A stretch of 29,673 nt of DNA from JAEDES01 sp964616405 (GTDB taxonomy: Bacteria > Bacillota_I > Bacilli_A > RF39 > UBA660): NCBI GenBank assembly GCA_964616405.1, contig CAZTRE010000015.1, positions 1 through 29,673 on the forward strand, given 5' to 3'. Within the stretch, counting starts at the first letter, position 1. Every line of letters starts with the position of its first letter. Under the pieces are notes generated by a model, which made no database searches, was not told the DNA's origin, and worked only from the letters and a program-made list of their open reading frames with translations. Position numbers and translations under genes: made by a program. Shown piece by piece: positions 15,501-22,488 of the stretch.

Positions 15501-16336
15501 ATGTAGAAGCAATAAAAACAGGAGCTATTAGTATTGATACTGGTCTTACACAGATTATAGAACAATTAACTGCTGTGAAAGGTCTATTGGCGAATTTAGA
15601 AAATCAGGATAAGTTAAATCAACTAAATGCGTTAATAGGACAAAATGAACAGACGATTTTAACTTTGCAAACAAAGAATAGTGAATTGAAGAGTAGATAT
15701 GATACATATCAGTTAGGAAATATAAGTTATGATGAGTTACTGGCTTCTGACTTAGAGAATAAGTTAGTTTTATATCAAATTAAATATAATTTTGAAAATG
15801 GTTATAATGATACTGAAAAGTTAATTTCATTATTAACAGCTGATAATGCAGCTTTAAAGAAGACAGTAGATACAATTAATCAATCTTCAGTTATAATTAC
15901 TATGTTGTTAGATAGCTTAAATGGTTATTTAAGCAAGTTGGAGCAGGGAGCTAATCAGTTATCTAGCGGTTTGATTGCCTTAAAAGAAGGAGTTACCTTA
16001 TTAAATTCAAAAATGGGTGAATTATCTAGTGGTACCGTCAGTTTGAAAGATGGAATGACTACTTTAAATAATGGAATTGAGACATTTAATCGTGAAGGAA
16101 TAGGTACATTAACAGCAGTAACTACAAAAGCTAAGCAAATGTCAGGCAAGGTAGAAGCTCTAATAAGGTTAGGAGAAGATTATCAGACTTTTTCATTAAA
16201 TAATGGAAATGCAGCGGCAAATACAAAATTTGTTTTAATGGTAGATGGGGTAAAGATGCCAAAACAAAATACAAAAGAGGTAGAGAAGGTAAAGAAAGAT
16301 AATTTTTGGGCTCGATTAATAAATTTATTTAATTAA
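12527..16336 (+). CDS. MMPL/RND exporter fused to YhgE-like secreted protein
   Basis: A 1269-residue protein of two parts. Residues 1-690 are a complete MMPL-type RND exporter: TM1 (about 13-34), an outer domain, five helices including VTTDFSIFLYHKY, then TM7, a second outer domain and five helices including ATIDYAILMTTKY. These paired Asp motifs are the proton-relay sites. After a Lys-rich linker, residues 696-1269 look like a separate secreted protein: basic start, hydrophobic helix and STFALG, a beta-rich region, then long helices with Leu-x-x-Gly heptads (about 1130-1200) like YhgE/Pip proteins. Related Bacillota usually appear to encode these as adjacent genes. An in-frame AAAGGAAGG plus ATG at 14612 could still start the second part alone. 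The main start has GGAGGG six bases upstream; an in-frame TTG at 12506 is less likely. Probable TetR target. Confidence 0.88.
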   Translation: MKKMSRSICKHKWLIVVLTIILMIPALLGYFLTDINYDILVYLPSDIETLKGEKILTDDFNMGSFSIVVAEDMSSKEILKLEDKFRNIESVGNVVSLYDVIGTTIPKEILPQEIMSKLASDSELILVTFENSTSDDITLEAVSEMREIVDGKVKIGGMSAMVLDTKELFNSEMLFYVIIAAVLCIIVLELSLDSYLVPLLLMANLAVAILFNMGSNIIFGEISYITKAIASVLQLGVTTDFSIFLYHKYEKAKKEYPDKEEAMEHAICDTVVSIFGSSLTTIAGFLALCTMNLTLGMDIGLVMAKGVFIGVVCVITIFPALLLVFDKQIEKTKHKELLPSFEKVKGFVLKHYVVIFIVFLILLIPSYFAQSKTSVYYKLDESIPDDYGYSIATKTLKEDFGMVSQEIILVSNDLENYKINEMKAKIENLDGVDLVINPSELTSYGISDEIIPKDIRSIYETDDYKMMIVASKYDIATKELNDQLGEVEKIIKSYDKKAILAGEGALMRDLVVTTDEDFHNVNYTSIGIIFVLMMIVLKSVSLPVLLVIAIEFAIFINMGIPYFLGTEIPFIASVVIGTIQLGATIDYAILMTTKYLEERRNGHDKKEAVKVALDNSISSIFVSAMCFFGATIGVGCVSKIDMIGSLCTLIARGAIISMVVVIMIVPSILIIMDSLIMKTTLGMKTKKANKKGRKNMKNKKMTKSIAILLIISLVCTPISTFALGKEETVYAKLNSDGNVKTMLVNEHLVNNENLETIEDYTDLENILNINGNHTFTKKDQLLTWNSKGSDIFYQGTTMKEMPISENITYMLDGEKIKLEDLIGKSGTVAINIKYQNKDRHVVKVNGKNESLYTPFVVMMGTVIPAKNNSNVSVTNGKVIDNGNGYMVVGLSTPGLYESLNLKELKGLDNIQITYNTEKFELSSIYSVVTPKILEQSDLEVFNKLDSLYGNVSKLDDSMNQIQIGSKTILENLTVVSNGSSQIAENLGVVLENVEAIKTGAISIDTGLTQIIEQLTAVKGLLANLENQDKLNQLNALIGQNEQTILTLQTKNSELKSRYDTYQLGNISYDELLASDLENKLVLYQIKYNFENGYNDTEKLISLLTADNAALKKTVDTINQSSVIITMLLDSLNGYLSKLEQGANQLSSGLIALKEGVTLLNSKMGELSSGTVSLKDGMTTLNNGIETFNREGIGTLTAVTTKAKQMSGKVEALIRLGEDYQTFSLNNGNAAANTKFVLMVDGVKMPKQNTKEVEKVKKDNFWARLINLFN
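14597..14614 (+). promoter_or_regulatory. Internal ribosome binding site and ATG within the mmpL ORF
   Basis: AAAGGAAGG (14597-14605) lies six bases before an in-frame ATG (14612-14614). That codon begins a perfect signal-peptide-like sequence. It could yield a free 574-residue secreted protein as well as the fusion. The A/G-rich Lys codons here could also produce such a site by chance. Confidence 0.5.
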
Positions 16337-16348
16337 GATATTTATGAT

Positions 16349-16377
16349 AAAAGCGAATCTAATTTAGATTCGTTTTT
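16349..16377 (+). terminator. Intrinsic terminator of the exporter fusion
   Basis: CGAATCTA (16354-16361) pairs with TAGATTCG (16365-16372) around a three-base loop; flanking AAAAG can extend pairing into the five-T run. Confidence 0.88.
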
Positions 16378-16412
16378 ACTATGACTATATTTAGTATAAA
16401 ATGTTCTTATAC

Positions 16413-16446
16413 AAATAAAAAGGTGAAACATCCATTTCAGTTTCAC
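16413..16446 (-). terminator. Terminator of the nifS-ferredoxin operon
   Basis: On the minus strand GTGAAAC (16446-16440) pairs with GTTTCAC (16429-16423) around a ten-base loop and is followed by CTTTTTATTTG. It closes the minus-strand gene series 26 bases past the ferredoxin stop codon. Confidence 0.75.
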
Positions 16447-16471
16447 GCTAATTCATAAGGAGAATATAATA

Positions 16472-17083
16472 TTAATTTTTGTTTTTAACAATATTATTAA
16501 TATTTTTAATTACTTTTTCTTTATCATCAACATTATAATATCCCTCTATTTTTCCAAGTAAATTACCACTTTTAAATATTAGCAATGCTGGCAAATTTTC
16601 AATGTTATATTTATCAGTAGCATCTTCACTTTCTACTTTGTAATATAAAGTATCATTAGGTAGGTCCTTTGTTAATTCCTTTATTGGAATAGATTTTAAT
16701 AAACATTCTGCAATCTCAGGATTATATATCTCTATTAATGTTAAACAATCTTTTTTTAGTTTTTCATCGATATCATCCATTTCAATCTTGAAAAAATCAG
16801 ATATAGCTACAGCTCCATACCTATCTACAAATAAGTCTTTAGTAGTTCTTGGATCATTGTCTATTTCCTGTTGTATCTTTTTATATTCATCATTACTTTT
16901 AGCGACAATTATAGCACCAATTGGACATTCTTTTTCACATAAACCACAAGAAATACATTTGTCATTATCTATTACAATGGTTTGTTTTTCATCATCATAA
17001 GAAAGTGCTCCTGTAGGACAAACAGCAACTCCTCCGCACTCTTTCGCATTGTCACAAATTTTGAAATTTACTAATACTGCCAT
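16472..17083 (-). CDS. Ferredoxin fused to thioredoxin-like domain
   Basis: A 203-residue protein. Residues 1-62 are a bacterial ferredoxin fold: the second motif Cys43-x2-Cys46-x2-Cys49-x3-Cys53-Pro is canonical, while the first has Cys10-x5-Cys16-x5-Cys22-Pro. One cluster (Cys43, 46, 49 with Cys22) looks complete; the other would have only Cys10, Cys16 and Cys53. A linker (about 63-120) follows. Residues about 120-203 match a thioredoxin-like fold, with YYKVESED, then NIENLPALLIFKSGN containing the expected cis-Pro, but no CxxC redox pair. The ATG directly follows the TAG of the cysteine desulfurase gene and its AAGGAGA site lies inside that gene, so they are coupled. An electron or sulfur-transfer role with the desulfurase is plausible but unproven. 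Confidence 0.82.
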   Translation of the reverse strand: MAVLVNFKICDNAKECGGVAVCPTGALSYDDEKQTIVIDNDKCISCGLCEKECPIGAIIVAKSNDEYKKIQQEIDNDPRTTKDLFVDRYGAVAISDFFKIEMDDIDEKLKKDCLTLIEIYNPEIAECLLKSIPIKELTKDLPNDTLYYKVESEDATDKYNIENLPALLIFKSGNLLGKIEGYYNVDDKEKVIKNINNIVKNKN

Positions 17084-18223
17084 CTATTTTCTCCTTCTAA
17101 TTATATTTACAACGTTGATTAAACGTTTAACAAAAGTATCGATTTCATCTTTTGTATTGTATTTACTTAAACTTACTCTAATTGGACTATAATTATCTAA
17201 ATCGGCACTGCAAGCTACTAATACGTGAGATGGTTCTGCGAGTTCTGAATTACAGGCTGATCCAGTAGAAACATATATATTAAACGATTCTAATATTAAT
17301 AGAAGCTCATCGGCTTTAACTCCCTTAAAGGCAATGCTTGATGTATTTGGTAATCTATTATCGAAATCACCATATATTATTACATCATCTATTTTTTCTT
17401 TGATTTGCGTTTCCATATAATCTCGCAAGTCTTTTAGTTTATCATTTACTAAATAATTATCTTCAAGTATTAAATCAACGGCTTTTCCTAATCCAATTAT
17501 ATAAGGCGTATTTTCTGTTCCACCTCTTTTATTTTGCTCTTGGTGACCAAATATTAAAGGAACTAGTGGTATTTCATTTTTTACATAAAGTACACCAATA
17601 CCCTTAGGTGCATGAATTTTATGTCCAGATAATGATAACGTATCTATATTCATTTTTCTTACATCTATTTTAATTTTTCCTATTGCCTGAACTGTGTCAC
17701 AATGAAATAAAATATTATTTTCTTTAGCAATTTCACCAATTTCTTTGATTGGATATACATTTCCAATTTCATTATTAGCCATCATTACTGCAATTAATAG
17801 TGTATCTTTTTTTATACTATTTCTTAATTCATTGAAATCTAATTTACCATATTTATCGACAGATAAATATGTAATATTATAACCATTGTTTTCAAGATAC
17901 TTCATAGTTTCCATGATTGAGGCATGTTCTACGCTTGTAGTAATTATATGCTTTTTACTTGGATTATTTTTTACTGCACTTATAATAGCTGTTACATTAC
18001 TTTCGCTTGCACAACTTGTGAATATTATTTCTTTTTCTTCAGCATTTAGTAGTGTTGCAATACTTTTTCTTGCTTTGGAAACGTCTTCCTTTATGTTTTT
18101 TCCAAAAGAATAGGTGCTACTTGGATTTCCAAACTTATCCTTTAAATATGGTAACATTGCAGCTACAACCTCTTCATCACATTTTGTAGTCGCATTATTA
18201 TCTAAATATATGTTTTGATTCAA
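17084..18223 (-). CDS. Cysteine desulfurase (NifS/IscS family)
   Basis: A 379-residue PLP enzyme that should convert cysteine to alanine and carry the sulfur as a persulfide for Fe-S clusters or tRNA thiolation. It begins IYLDNNATTK. His100, Asp176 and the PLP lysine Lys202 in LSGHKIHAPKG are in place, as are GHQEQNKRGGTEN and the catalytic Cys324 in STGSACNSE. The loop after this Cys is long, as in IscS/NifS (group I) enzymes. The start is TTG, backed by a well-spaced AGGTGA; no nearby ATG fits. It sits 65 bases after the 2H phosphoesterase gene and abuts the ferredoxin fusion. No IscU or SufU scaffold is visible in the window. Whether it is the main IscS or a dedicated NifS cannot be told. 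Confidence 0.95.
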   Translation of the reverse strand: MNQNIYLDNNATTKCDEEVVAAMLPYLKDKFGNPSSTYSFGKNIKEDVSKARKSIATLLNAEEKEIIFTSCASESNVTAIISAVKNNPSKKHIITTSVEHASIMETMKYLENNGYNITYLSVDKYGKLDFNELRNSIKKDTLLIAVMMANNEIGNVYPIKEIGEIAKENNILFHCDTVQAIGKIKIDVRKMNIDTLSLSGHKIHAPKGIGVLYVKNEIPLVPLIFGHQEQNKRGGTENTPYIIGLGKAVDLILEDNYLVNDKLKDLRDYMETQIKEKIDDVIIYGDFDNRLPNTSSIAFKGVKADELLLILESFNIYVSTGSACNSELAEPSHVLVACSADLDNYSPIRVSLSKYNTKDEIDTFVKRLINVVNIIRRRK

Positions 18224-18288
18224 AGAAAATCACCTCTAAAATCATTTTACCAAACTATATTATTTTTTCTACTTTTATTATTTATAAA

Positions 18289-18825
18289 TTAATTAAATTG
18301 TTTAACTAATTTAGCAGGATAAATTTCATATAAACCAAATGTGTTAACCCCTAATTCAAATGGAGTAAAATTTTCTAGTAATTTTTCCTTCATCGAAGTT
18401 ATTTTGGTATAATCTTTATCTATATGAATTGTAATATGAAATTCAAAATTATTAGGATTATATTTCTCACTAGGTAAAACTTCATATATTTTTTGTTGTA
18501 ATGATTTTAGTTCCTCGTTTTTTTTAGTAGTAAAATATAATACGTAACTATTTTCTTTTCCTTTCATTATTTCTATATCATTGATAAGTATTTTTAGTTT
18601 GGGATATTCTATCTTTGACAACTCATTTATAACTTTCTCTTCATCAGAAATATTCCATGCTGATAGGGTAAAGTGATAGGGAAGAGTATCTGCTTCTTCA
18701 CGATTATCAACATTTTTTCCAAATGGTACTTTGCATAATTTATTATTTATTTCTTTTGTATAGTGTTGTATTTTTTCTAAGTCGATTCTATTAAAAATAG
18801 AAATAAAAGTAATTCTTTCATTCAT
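18289..18825 (-). CDS. 2H phosphoesterase (LigT-like) family protein
   Basis: A 178-residue protein with the two H-x-T signatures of the 2H phosphoesterase superfamily: His51-Phe-Thr53 and His130-Ile-Thr132, about 80 residues apart as usual. Each lies in a beta-strand context. Members act on 2',3'-cyclic phosphates or 2'-5' linked RNA, or on nucleotide-derived cyclic phosphates; the specific substrate here is unknown. GGAGATG precedes the ATG at good spacing. It lies 29 bases after the YbaK-type gene and 65 before the desulfurase gene, all on the same strand, so co-transcription is likely. Confidence 0.82.
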   Translation of the reverse strand: MNERITFISIFNRIDLEKIQHYTKEINNKLCKVPFGKNVDNREEADTLPYHFTLSAWNISDEEKVINELSKIEYPKLKILINDIEIMKGKENSYVLYFTTKKNEELKSLQQKIYEVLPSEKYNPNNFEFHITIHIDKDYTKITSMKEKLLENFTPFELGVNTFGLYEIYPAKLVKQFN

Positions 18826-18854
18826 AATTTCATCTCCAATTAGTATTCATTATA

Positions 18855-19397
18855 TTATTCTTTTGCTAAATTTTCTAAAACTTCTGCGTTGTTTAACTTT
18901 AATAAATATTTGCTTGGCAACGAAATCTTTGATTTTTGTAGACCACTTCCACAGATAATTCTTTCTGCTTCTAATACCTTAGGATCAATAAATAATTTCC
19001 AATCTCCTGGTAATCCTATTGGATTAATACTTCCATATTCCATTTTAGTTTTTCCTAAAACATAATCAAGTGGTGCAACAGATACCATTCTAGAATTTGT
19101 ATATTTTCTTACTGTAGAAGACATATTGTATCTATATCCTGTAGGGACTAATAATGCAACATAACTTTTATTTTCTCCACGCTTACATTCACATATTAAA
19201 CAATTCGCTCCTGTTTTTATATCAATATTGTAATGCTCACATAATTTAATGCCATCCATATATTCTGAATCTATTTCAGCTACTAAGATATTCTTTTGCT
19301 CCTCTTTGGAAAATAAGTTCTTTATACAATTATAAGTAGTTTCAGCAACTAAATCTTTATTTTCTTCTATTTTTTTAAAATTTAAATTATTGTCCAT
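18855..19397 (-). CDS. YbaK/prolyl-tRNA deacylase family protein
   Basis: A 180-residue protein of the YbaK/ProX/INS fold, trans-acting editing enzymes that remove wrongly attached amino acids (for example Ala or Cys from tRNA-Pro). The diagnostic half is the C-terminus: YGSINPIGLPGDWKLFIDP, where the family has xSPxGL and a following strand with Asp, then GSGLQKSKISLP before the final helix. The N-terminal half contains ANCLICECKRG and YVALLVPTG, matching the central strands of the fold. The length is normal. It is 19 bases after the alpha/beta hydrolase gene. The specific tRNA cannot be predicted. Confidence 0.82.
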   Translation of the reverse strand: MDNNLNFKKIEENKDLVAETTYNCIKNLFSKEEQKNILVAEIDSEYMDGIKLCEHYNIDIKTGANCLICECKRGENKSYVALLVPTGYRYNMSSTVRKYTNSRMVSVAPLDYVLGKTKMEYGSINPIGLPGDWKLFIDPKVLEAERIICGSGLQKSKISLPSKYLLKLNNAEVLENLAKE

Positions 19398-19416
19398 AAG
19401 TTCTCCTTTCTAATCT

Positions 19417-20283
19417 TTATTTTAGAAAATTTTCATTAATCCAACTATAAATTAAGCTTCCTGTCTCACATTCTTTTGTTTTATATGTATGCCCAGTATC
19501 TTCAATAATTTTATATTCAAAGTTATTGCAATTAATTGCTTTTTCTTTTAACAGTTCTAAGTGTAAATAGTAATCTTCCTCGTTTGATCCCGAAAAAGTA
19601 AGAATTGGTACATCTATAGTTTCGAATTGATCCCAATGCTTAGGATTAGCAATAACAGGTAGGTTATTGAGCGAAGATCCTTCATGATACCAATTATAAT
19701 AAGTTTGTGAACTCATGTACATATAATCTTCAATCATTTTATGAAGTAATTTAGACGGCTCATTATTATCTATATTTTCTTTTGCCTCTCGAAGTAATTC
19801 CTTATGTTCATCTGATTGTACAGATAGGTGTGATCCGATCATATCAGGGGCACTGGCAAGTATTATTCCTAAAATATTTGGATGTTTTTTGTAAAAATAA
19901 TAGATTACTTTATTACATCCATAACTATGTCCAAGCAAAATAATTCTTTTATATCCTTTATCTTTAGCAGTTTCTATTGCTAAATCAATGTCATGAATAC
20001 AATCTTCAAATATTTCATACATACAACCACATCTTTTAAATGATCCGTCTTTCATGACGATATCATTTTCGATAGAATGTCCTCTATTGTGTTCGTAAAT
20101 AAATCCGATATTTCTTTCTGAGAATAATTTACCCCATATGGTAGCAAAATAGTTATCTATAATCGTCTCACACATCCCATGAATATAAATAACACATATA
20201 TCTTTTTCTTTGCTTTCAAAATGAACCATTGGTAATCTTAAACCATCATTTGTATAAGCGTTAGTGATAAATTCAATATTCAT
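19417..20283 (-). CDS. Alpha/beta hydrolase
   Basis: A 288-residue cytosolic serine hydrolase of the S33-like alpha/beta fold. The oxyanion segment is YIHGMCET (His35-Gly36), the nucleophile elbow GHSYG places Ser120, and DTGHTY places the catalytic His265; the acid is probably Glu or Asp within SGSNEED (about 232-237). A cap region (about 150-215) has many Tyr and Trp residues, which suggests a hydrophobic substrate. No signal peptide is present. GGAGG precedes the ATG. It is the first gene of an apparent minus-strand operon running to 16472. The natural ester or amide substrate is unknown. Confidence 0.85.
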   Translation of the reverse strand: MNIEFITNAYTNDGLRLPMVHFESKEKDICVIYIHGMCETIIDNYFATIWGKLFSERNIGFIYEHNRGHSIENDIVMKDGSFKRCGCMYEIFEDCIHDIDLAIETAKDKGYKRIILLGHSYGCNKVIYYFYKKHPNILGIILASAPDMIGSHLSVQSDEHKELLREAKENIDNNEPSKLLHKMIEDYMYMSSQTYYNWYHEGSSLNNLPVIANPKHWDQFETIDVPILTFSGSNEEDYYLHLELLKEKAINCNNFEYKIIEDTGHTYKTKECETGSLIYSWINENFLK

Positions 20284-20430
20284 AATAGTTGGCCTCCGTA
20301 ATATATAAATCTAATATGATTTTATCATACTTTTAAGTATTTATTAGTAATAATGTAAACTTTCTTTATTAAATTCAAATACTTTTTGTTAGATATTATT
20401 TGTAATATATTATTGTTCCGATTAAAGTCT
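20284..20430. other. Upstream region of the minus-strand operon
   Basis: This AT-rich stretch separates the hydrolase gene from the tRNA terminator and must hold the operon's promoter. Candidate -10-like AT boxes exist on the minus strand (for example around 20325-20330), but none has a convincing -35 partner. No coding frame is seen. Confidence 0.5.
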
Positions 20431-20475
20431 TTAAAAAAATAAAAAAACTCACGAACCTTTTATAGTCCGTGAGTT
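20431..20475 (-). terminator. Terminator of tRNA-His
   Basis: On the minus strand AACTCACG (20475-20468) pairs with CGTGAGTT (20453-20446); the inner bases GAC and GTT can partly extend the stem, and a run of seven T follows. It lies nine bases past the tRNA 3' end. Confidence 0.9.
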
Positions 20476-20484
20476 GTTTTCCAA

Positions 20485-20561
20485 TGGGGCGGTATGTGGG
20501 AATCGAACCCACGCATACTAGTGCCACAAACTAGCGTGTTAACCACTTCACCAATGCCGCC
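20485..20561 (-). tRNA. tRNA-His (GTG anticodon)
   Basis: The cloverleaf is clear: anticodon stem CTAGT/ACTAG with loop TTGTGGC gives anticodon GTG; T-arm GTGGG-TTCGATT-CCCAC; CCA is encoded. A G at position -1 opposite C73 is the histidine identity element and is present (20561). The acceptor stem has one C-A mismatch at pair 5-68. A terminator follows directly, so it is a single-gene unit. Confidence 0.95.
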
Positions 20562-20587
20562 ATTTCACGAGTTGACTTCTTTATTTT

Positions 20588-20593
20588 ATTATA
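20588..20593 (-). promoter_or_regulatory. -10 box of tRNA-His
   Basis: TATAAT on the minus strand lies 27 bases before the mature tRNA end, a common distance. The -35 region has no consensus match. Confidence 0.5.
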
Positions 20594-20681
20594 GACTCTT
20601 AAAAAAATCAAGTATTTTTTAATATTTTCATTTGGTACCTTTTTTCGCGAATCGAATAATTTATATTTGAAGGGAGATTTT

Positions 20682-21104
20682 ATGTATAATTATAATTTAT
20701 TAAATGATAATTGGCAAAGAAATTATAGAAATAATATGAATATGGTACCAAGCAATCCTTCTTTAGTTACACCTGTTGTGGGTTTTGATCGAGGTAATCT
20801 ATTCTCTAATTTATATGATCAATATAAAAATTATAGACCGGAAACTTTAACAGCAAAAACAGAACAAGAAAGAATGTTTTTGGAATTATCAAGAATGAGT
20901 TTTGCCGCTCATGAATTAAATCTTTATTTAGATTTACATCCAGATGATATGAGTATACTTCAACTATTTAATGATTATAGACAAAAGTCTAATCAGTTAA
21001 TACAAAACTATGAAAGTATGTATGGACCATTAAATATTTCAAGTAATGCATTGGAAAAAGAACCATTTATGTGGGAGAAGGCCCCTTGGCCATGGGAGGT
21101 GTAA
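20682..21104 (+). CDS. cotJB: CotJB spore coat protein with CotJA-like N-terminus
   Basis: A 140-residue protein. Residues about 60-140 are CotJB: SFAAHELNLYLDLHPDD, then YESMYGPL and a final APWPWEV are its signatures. CotJB proteins are usually near 90 residues. The extra N-terminus (1-58) includes PSLVTPVVGFDRGNLFSNLY, like the 'GTLFPELY' core of CotJA, normally a separate gene just upstream; no separate cotJA is visible. AAGGGAG five bases before the ATG at 20682 supports this start over an in-frame TTG at 20667. Its end carries the GGGAGGTG site for cotJC, four bases before that ATG. CotJA, CotJB and CotJC form an inner coat layer in Bacillus spores under sigma-E control; no clear sigma-E promoter was found here. 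Confidence 0.9.
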   Translation: MYNYNLLNDNWQRNYRNNMNMVPSNPSLVTPVVGFDRGNLFSNLYDQYKNYRPETLTAKTEQERMFLELSRMSFAAHELNLYLDLHPDDMSILQLFNDYRQKSNQLIQNYESMYGPLNISSNALEKEPFMWEKAPWPWEV

Positions 21105-21107
21105 GAG

Positions 21108-21773
21108 ATGTTTAGCTATAATAAACGATTACAATATCCAATTAATATTAAAAAGAAAGATTTAAGAATGGCAAAGTATTTAGTGACACAATATGGTGGT
21201 TCAAATGGAGAACTTGCCGCTGCACTTCGTTATTTAAATCAAAGATATACAATGCCAGATAGTAGAGGGAAGGCTTTACTTACTGATATTGGAACAGAGG
21301 AACTTGCTCATGTTGAAATGATTTCAACAATGATTTATCAACTACTTAAAGACGCAACTATGGAAGAGTTAAGAGAAGCAGGTCTTGATGGTCACTATGC
21401 AGAACATAGTAAAGCTATATTTCCAACGGACGCTAATGGAGTTCCGTTTACAGCGGCATATTTTGCAACGACTGGAGATCCTTTAGCTGACTTATCAGAA
21501 GATATGGCGGCAGAACAAAAAGCCAGAGCAACTTATGAAAATTTAATTGATTTAACCAATGATCCAGATGTTAGAAATCCATTAATTTGGTTAAGACAAA
21601 GAGAAATTGTTCACTATGCTAGATTTAAAGAATTGTTTGAATATTATCAAAAAAAGATGAAAAATGGTAATATGACTAATAATAGTAACCAAATGAATGA
21701 AAGTATAATGCCAAATTTAAATAGTCTTTTTGATAATAAAATGTTTGGAAATTCTCAATTTATGGGAGATTAA
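21108..21773 (+). CDS. cotJC: CotJC spore coat protein, manganese catalase family
   Basis: A 221-residue protein matching CotJC, a member of the di-manganese catalase family that destroys hydrogen peroxide. The four-helix metal site is visible: Glu35 in NGELAAALRY, Glu65 and His68 in EELAHVE, Glu136 in EDMAAEQ, and Glu166 with His169 in REIVHY. Length is slightly above Bacillus CotJC (189) through an Asn/Met-rich tail (about 185-221). It is translated from a site inside cotJB and ends at a terminator. Its presence points to sporulation ability or ancestry. A vegetative peroxide-defence role in this lineage is an alternative. Confidence 0.95.
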   Translation: MFSYNKRLQYPINIKKKDLRMAKYLVTQYGGSNGELAAALRYLNQRYTMPDSRGKALLTDIGTEELAHVEMISTMIYQLLKDATMEELREAGLDGHYAEHSKAIFPTDANGVPFTAAYFATTGDPLADLSEDMAAEQKARATYENLIDLTNDPDVRNPLIWLRQREIVHYARFKELFEYYQKKMKNGNMTNNSNQMNESIMPNLNSLFDNKMFGNSQFMGD

Positions 21774-21778
21774 AATGA

Positions 21779-21807
21779 AAGATGGTATTCAATTACCTCT
21801 TTTTTTT
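21779..21807 (+). terminator. Terminator of the cotJ pair
   Basis: AGA-GGTA pairs with TACC-TCT (one bulged T) around a six-base loop, followed by eight T. It ends just before a TATAAT (21809-21814), possibly the -10 of the next gene. Confidence 0.75.
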
Positions 21808-21836
21808 GTATAATTGTTTATAGAAGGCGAAGTTAT

Positions 21837-22403
21837 ATGAAGAAAAATGATAAGTATAAGATTACGATTATTAAATTTTTTAAGCATTTACATATAGTTA
21901 ATAAACATCGTTTTAAAGTGTTTGTTTTATGTTGTAGAGCTGGGCAATTTTGGAGAGGACTCGTTCATGATTTATCAAAATATTCACCAGAAGAATTTTT
22001 AGAAGGTGTGAGATATTATAGTAATGGTAGTGGTAGTCCAATTAGAAATGCTAAAATAGAGAATGGTTATTCTAAAGCCTGGTTACATCATATTGGAAGA
22101 AATAAACATCATTATGAGTATTGGTATGATTATGATGCTTTGATTGAGACTCCGATAATGCCTTATAAATATTTTGTAGAGATGGTATGTGATAGTATGG
22201 CTGCAGGAATTGTTTATCAAGGTCGTAATTGGACTGATGAATATCAACTTAATTATTGGTTGAGGACAAGAGAGAGGGCTAAAGTTCATCCAAAGATGGA
22301 TAAACTTTTAACAAAGGTTTATTCAGATGTTGCGAAAAAAGGAATAAAAGCAGTTGTAAATAAAAAATATTTGAAGGAACTTTATGATAGATATACTAAT
22401 TAG
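21837..22403 (+). CDS. DUF5662-like protein with His/Asp metal-type motifs
   Basis: A 188-residue protein that I recognise as the DUF5662 type common in Bacillota. Conserved-looking residues are His19/His24 near the N-terminus, the LVHDLSKYSPEEF motif, and AWLHHIGRNKHH. The series of His and an HD pair resembles HD-domain phosphohydrolases, but no activity is established for the family. The C-terminal half is helical and basic. GAAGGCGA precedes the ATG. It stands between the cotJ terminator and a GNAT gene with its own promoter, so it is probably a single unit. Confidence 0.7.
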   Translation: MKKNDKYKITIIKFFKHLHIVNKHRFKVFVLCCRAGQFWRGLVHDLSKYSPEEFLEGVRYYSNGSGSPIRNAKIENGYSKAWLHHIGRNKHHYEYWYDYDALIETPIMPYKYFVEMVCDSMAAGIVYQGRNWTDEYQLNYWLRTRERAKVHPKMDKLLTKVYSDVAKKGIKAVVNKKYLKELYDRYTN

Positions 22404-22425
22404 GATATATGATTAATTGTTATAG

Positions 22426-22434
22426 TGCTATAAT
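22426..22434 (+). promoter_or_regulatory. Extended -10 promoter of the GNAT gene
   Basis: TGCTATAAT matches the extended -10 consensus, 55 bases before the ATG at 22489. No clear -35 box is present. Confidence 0.6.
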
Positions 22435-22488
22435 ATATTGGTAAATATTAGGGCTTGTTTTAAAATGAAAAAAGGAAGGTGTGTTTTG

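Noticed and set aside
16458..16470. AAGGAG-like ribosome binding site on the plus strand after the exporter
   Set aside because: No start codon or frame follows; the region is the 3' flank of the minus-strand ferredoxin gene.
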